Assembly: GCA_004369045.1 (NCBI GenBank)
Contig: ML213516.1
Span: 137,250-201,249 of the forward strand
Reading direction: 5' to 3'
DNA length: 64,000 nt
Source: Heliocybe sulcata
Lineage: Eukaryota > Basidiomycota > Agaricomycetes > Gloeophyllales > Gloeophyllaceae
Below are positions 62,801-64,000 of this stretch, one piece after another. The position numbers were made by a program, and so were the translations under genes. The notes beneath the pieces were generated by a model. The model ran no database searches and was not told where the DNA came from. It saw only the letters and a list, made by a program, of their open reading frames with translations. How positions within the stretch are numbered: position 1 is the first letter of the stretch; the number at the start of each line of letters is the position of its first letter.

Positions 62801-63143
62801 TGCTGTGCTGTGCCTGGACCCAACGTGGCGTAAATCCTTGACGTTGGTTCATTTCAAGGGCGGCGCACGAGGGCAGCCTATGCCGACTATGACTGGCCAT
62901 GATGAAGGCGCAGCAGCCGGTGAAAACGACGGACCGACCGCTGATTACAACGATGAGCGAGTGCGGCGAATCCAGGCGAAGATTATGCGACATGAAGGAT
63001 GCGAGGGTGTTCTGGCGGCCTCTGACTTAGACCCCAACTCCGACTCCGACTCGGAGCCCGACTCCGACACCGAGGGCTACTCACCCCGGTCTGTCCAGGT
63101 CTTGGACGTCCTCTCTGGGCACAGCGCTTCCTCCCGGCGATAG
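59802..63143 (+). CDS. SDE3: SDE3/MOV10-like (Upf1-type) RNA helicase, possibly a pseudogene
   Basis: A superfamily 1 RNA helicase of the SDE3/MOV10 group, which acts with Argonaute in RNA silencing in plants and fungi. ATG at 59802 opens CECGIVVQGSWKSHREGKRH, a small zinc-finger-like motif; the rest of the N-terminal region follows in another frame from about 59900. Helicase motifs are recognisable: FGPPGSGKTT (Ia region), CTPNNRAADTL, FTDEAGQCIEPES (DEAG box), LAGDPRQLGP, QYRAHPDIFAFSNEEFYGGE, VGTVDDFQGQER and NVALARARALLIVIGDP. The C-terminus is acidic, Ser/Asp-rich. Three places cannot be joined in frame by a normal intron: after the zinc-finger motif, just before the Walker A loop (about 61300), and after QLGP (about 61890, where one base seems missing). 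Other introns are normal. This fits a decayed gene or consensus errors in the assembly. The family call is firm; integrity is doubtful. Confidence 0.75.
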
Positions 63144-63651
63144 TAGACGTTGGTTGGTAGCTTGTCTCATGTTAAGAAACATGTGGCTGCTTACAGGGTA
63201 ACCTGAACTAGTGGACTAATTAAGCGAAGTCGACATGAGGGCAACGAGATCATAATAGCAAGATGATATACCGTGTGTCTGTCAAAGGCGCGTATTCTGT
63301 GACGATGCGGATGAACAGGATAAGCGACTGATTGTCAGAAGCCTGTAATACCATTATATCTGGAGTCCTCAGGACGCGTTGAGCTGAAAATTTTTGAAAT
63401 GCAGAGTAGTCAGCTATGAATTCCCGTAACAATTTTGAGTACCAGTGGTTAGCTATAGAGTATCAGCGATGATGGCATTTCTTGGTCGTGTAACTTTTGG
63501 TCGTGGCACATATCGCGGTGTAATGTTAAACGTGATGTGACATTAATACACGTGATCTTGTCGCCTCGTGTCGTCGTGTGACCGGGACAACCAACTATTG
63601 ATGCGGCGCGGCTCCTGGTTCAGTCCAGTCTTACTCTTACCACCACCACTC
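63144..63651. other. Gene-free stretch after the SDE3-like gene
   Basis: About 500 bp, AT-rich around 63230-63560, with no supported ORF. It includes the presumed promoter of the gene that runs off the right edge. Confidence 0.45.
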
Positions 63652-64000
63652 ATGATGTCCGACAGCGACAACATCTCCTCAGCCCCAGGATCTCCCGCAG
63701 GCTCACTTCCGGCGCCTCCGGAGGGATCATCAAAGGACGCGGTATCTGGCCTTGTGCTCGCGGACGCGCCTTCTCCGACTCCCGCGCCCACAACAGAGCA
63801 GAGCGCCAGTCATTCCTCTTCGCCTGCAGAGAGCTCGGAAGGCCAGCAGAAAGGGAAAGGGCAGACTGAACTGAGCACTATCGATTCTCGACATCAACCT
63901 CGAGGCCCAGAATCTAGTTCTGGATCCGGGGTTCCTCGCATCATGTCTCGCTCACTAACTATGGAGTCGGGAAGCAAACGCCCCCTGAATCTGACGGAGC
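63652..64000 (+). CDS. N-terminus of a disordered Ser/Pro-rich protein, cut by the window edge
   Basis: Two adjacent ATGs at 63652 and 63655 open MSDSDNISSAPGSPAGSLPA. The frame stays open to the window end for about 115 codons with no stop. The region is rich in Ser, Pro and Glu (SASHSSSPAESSEGQQKGKG) and ends near GVPRIMSRSLTMESGSKRP. No domain is visible, so the product is unknown. A disordered N-terminal region of a larger protein is likely. Confidence 0.65.
   Translation, partial: MMSDSDNISSAPGSPAGSLPAPPEGSSKDAVSGLVLADAPSPTPAPTTEQSASHSSSPAESSEGQQKGKGQTELSTIDSRHQPRGPESSSGSGVPRIMSRSLTMESGSKRPLNLTE

Overview
The window is nuclear DNA of a filamentous basidiomycete, most likely an agaricomycete. 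Genes are split by many short introns (about 40 to 120 nt, GT..AG with frequent GTRNGT donors and CTAAY-like branch sites), genes are dense on both strands, and the proteins are typical fungal ones (Atg18, tRNA ligase Trl1, UNC-50, Exo70, calcineurin A, HapC/NF-YB). No bacterial operon, rRNA, tRNA, CRISPR or organellar signature was seen. Coordinates of multi-exon genes run from start codon to stop codon; exon joins were inferred by eye from splice signals and protein-family conservation.

Layout. 0-1.3 kb: 3' end of a Pro/Ser-rich protein. 1.4-4.5 kb (-): RecQ helicase, divergent across 96 bp from a Polycomb-type E(z)/EZH methyltransferase (4.56-7.25 kb, +). This lies tail to tail with a second, divergent EZH-like gene (7.37-10.17 kb, -), itself divergent from the CCAAT-binding subunit NF-YB (10.56-11.1 kb, +). 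11.4-17.4 kb: a lysine-rich protein (-), Atg18 (-), a small cupin (+) and UNC-50 (-). 17.7-22.0 kb (+): a very long disordered WW-domain protein. 23.0-24.7 kb (-): a monocarboxylate-type MFS transporter. 24.7-28.1 kb is gene-poor. 28.1-29.3 kb (+): a UbiA prenyltransferase. 30.4-33.1 kb (-): tRNA ligase. 33.9-35.8 kb (+): FAD monooxygenase. 36.4-38.8 kb (+): Exo70. 38.9-39.4 kb (-): a second cupin, paralogous to the first. 39.9-41.6 kb (-): sugar transporter. 43.2-45.6 kb (+): calcineurin A. 45.6-48.7 kb: gene-poor, with small doubtful ORFs. 48.7-49.4 kb (-): a secreted glycoprotein. 50.3-52.2 kb (-): bZIP factor. 53.3-55.1 kb (-): sphingoid-base-phosphate phosphatase. 55.8-56.2 kb: a MITE-like element. 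56.5-59.5 kb (-): aminopeptidase P. 59.8-63.1 kb (+): an SDE3/MOV10-like RNA helicase with apparent frame breaks. 63.65 kb to the end (+): the start of a disordered protein.

Most genes are unlinked housekeeping functions. The most unusual stretch is 4.4-11.1 kb: two EZH-like genes facing each other, with a RecQ helicase on one flank, sharing a promoter that holds three ACGCGT boxes, and NF-YB on the other flank, with two inverted CCAAT boxes upstream. Other points of interest are a RecQ with a substituted aromatic-loop tryptophan and a GC-AG intron, two near-twin cupins 23 kb apart, a UbiA enzyme beside a gene-poor stretch, and the apparently broken RNA-silencing-type helicase.
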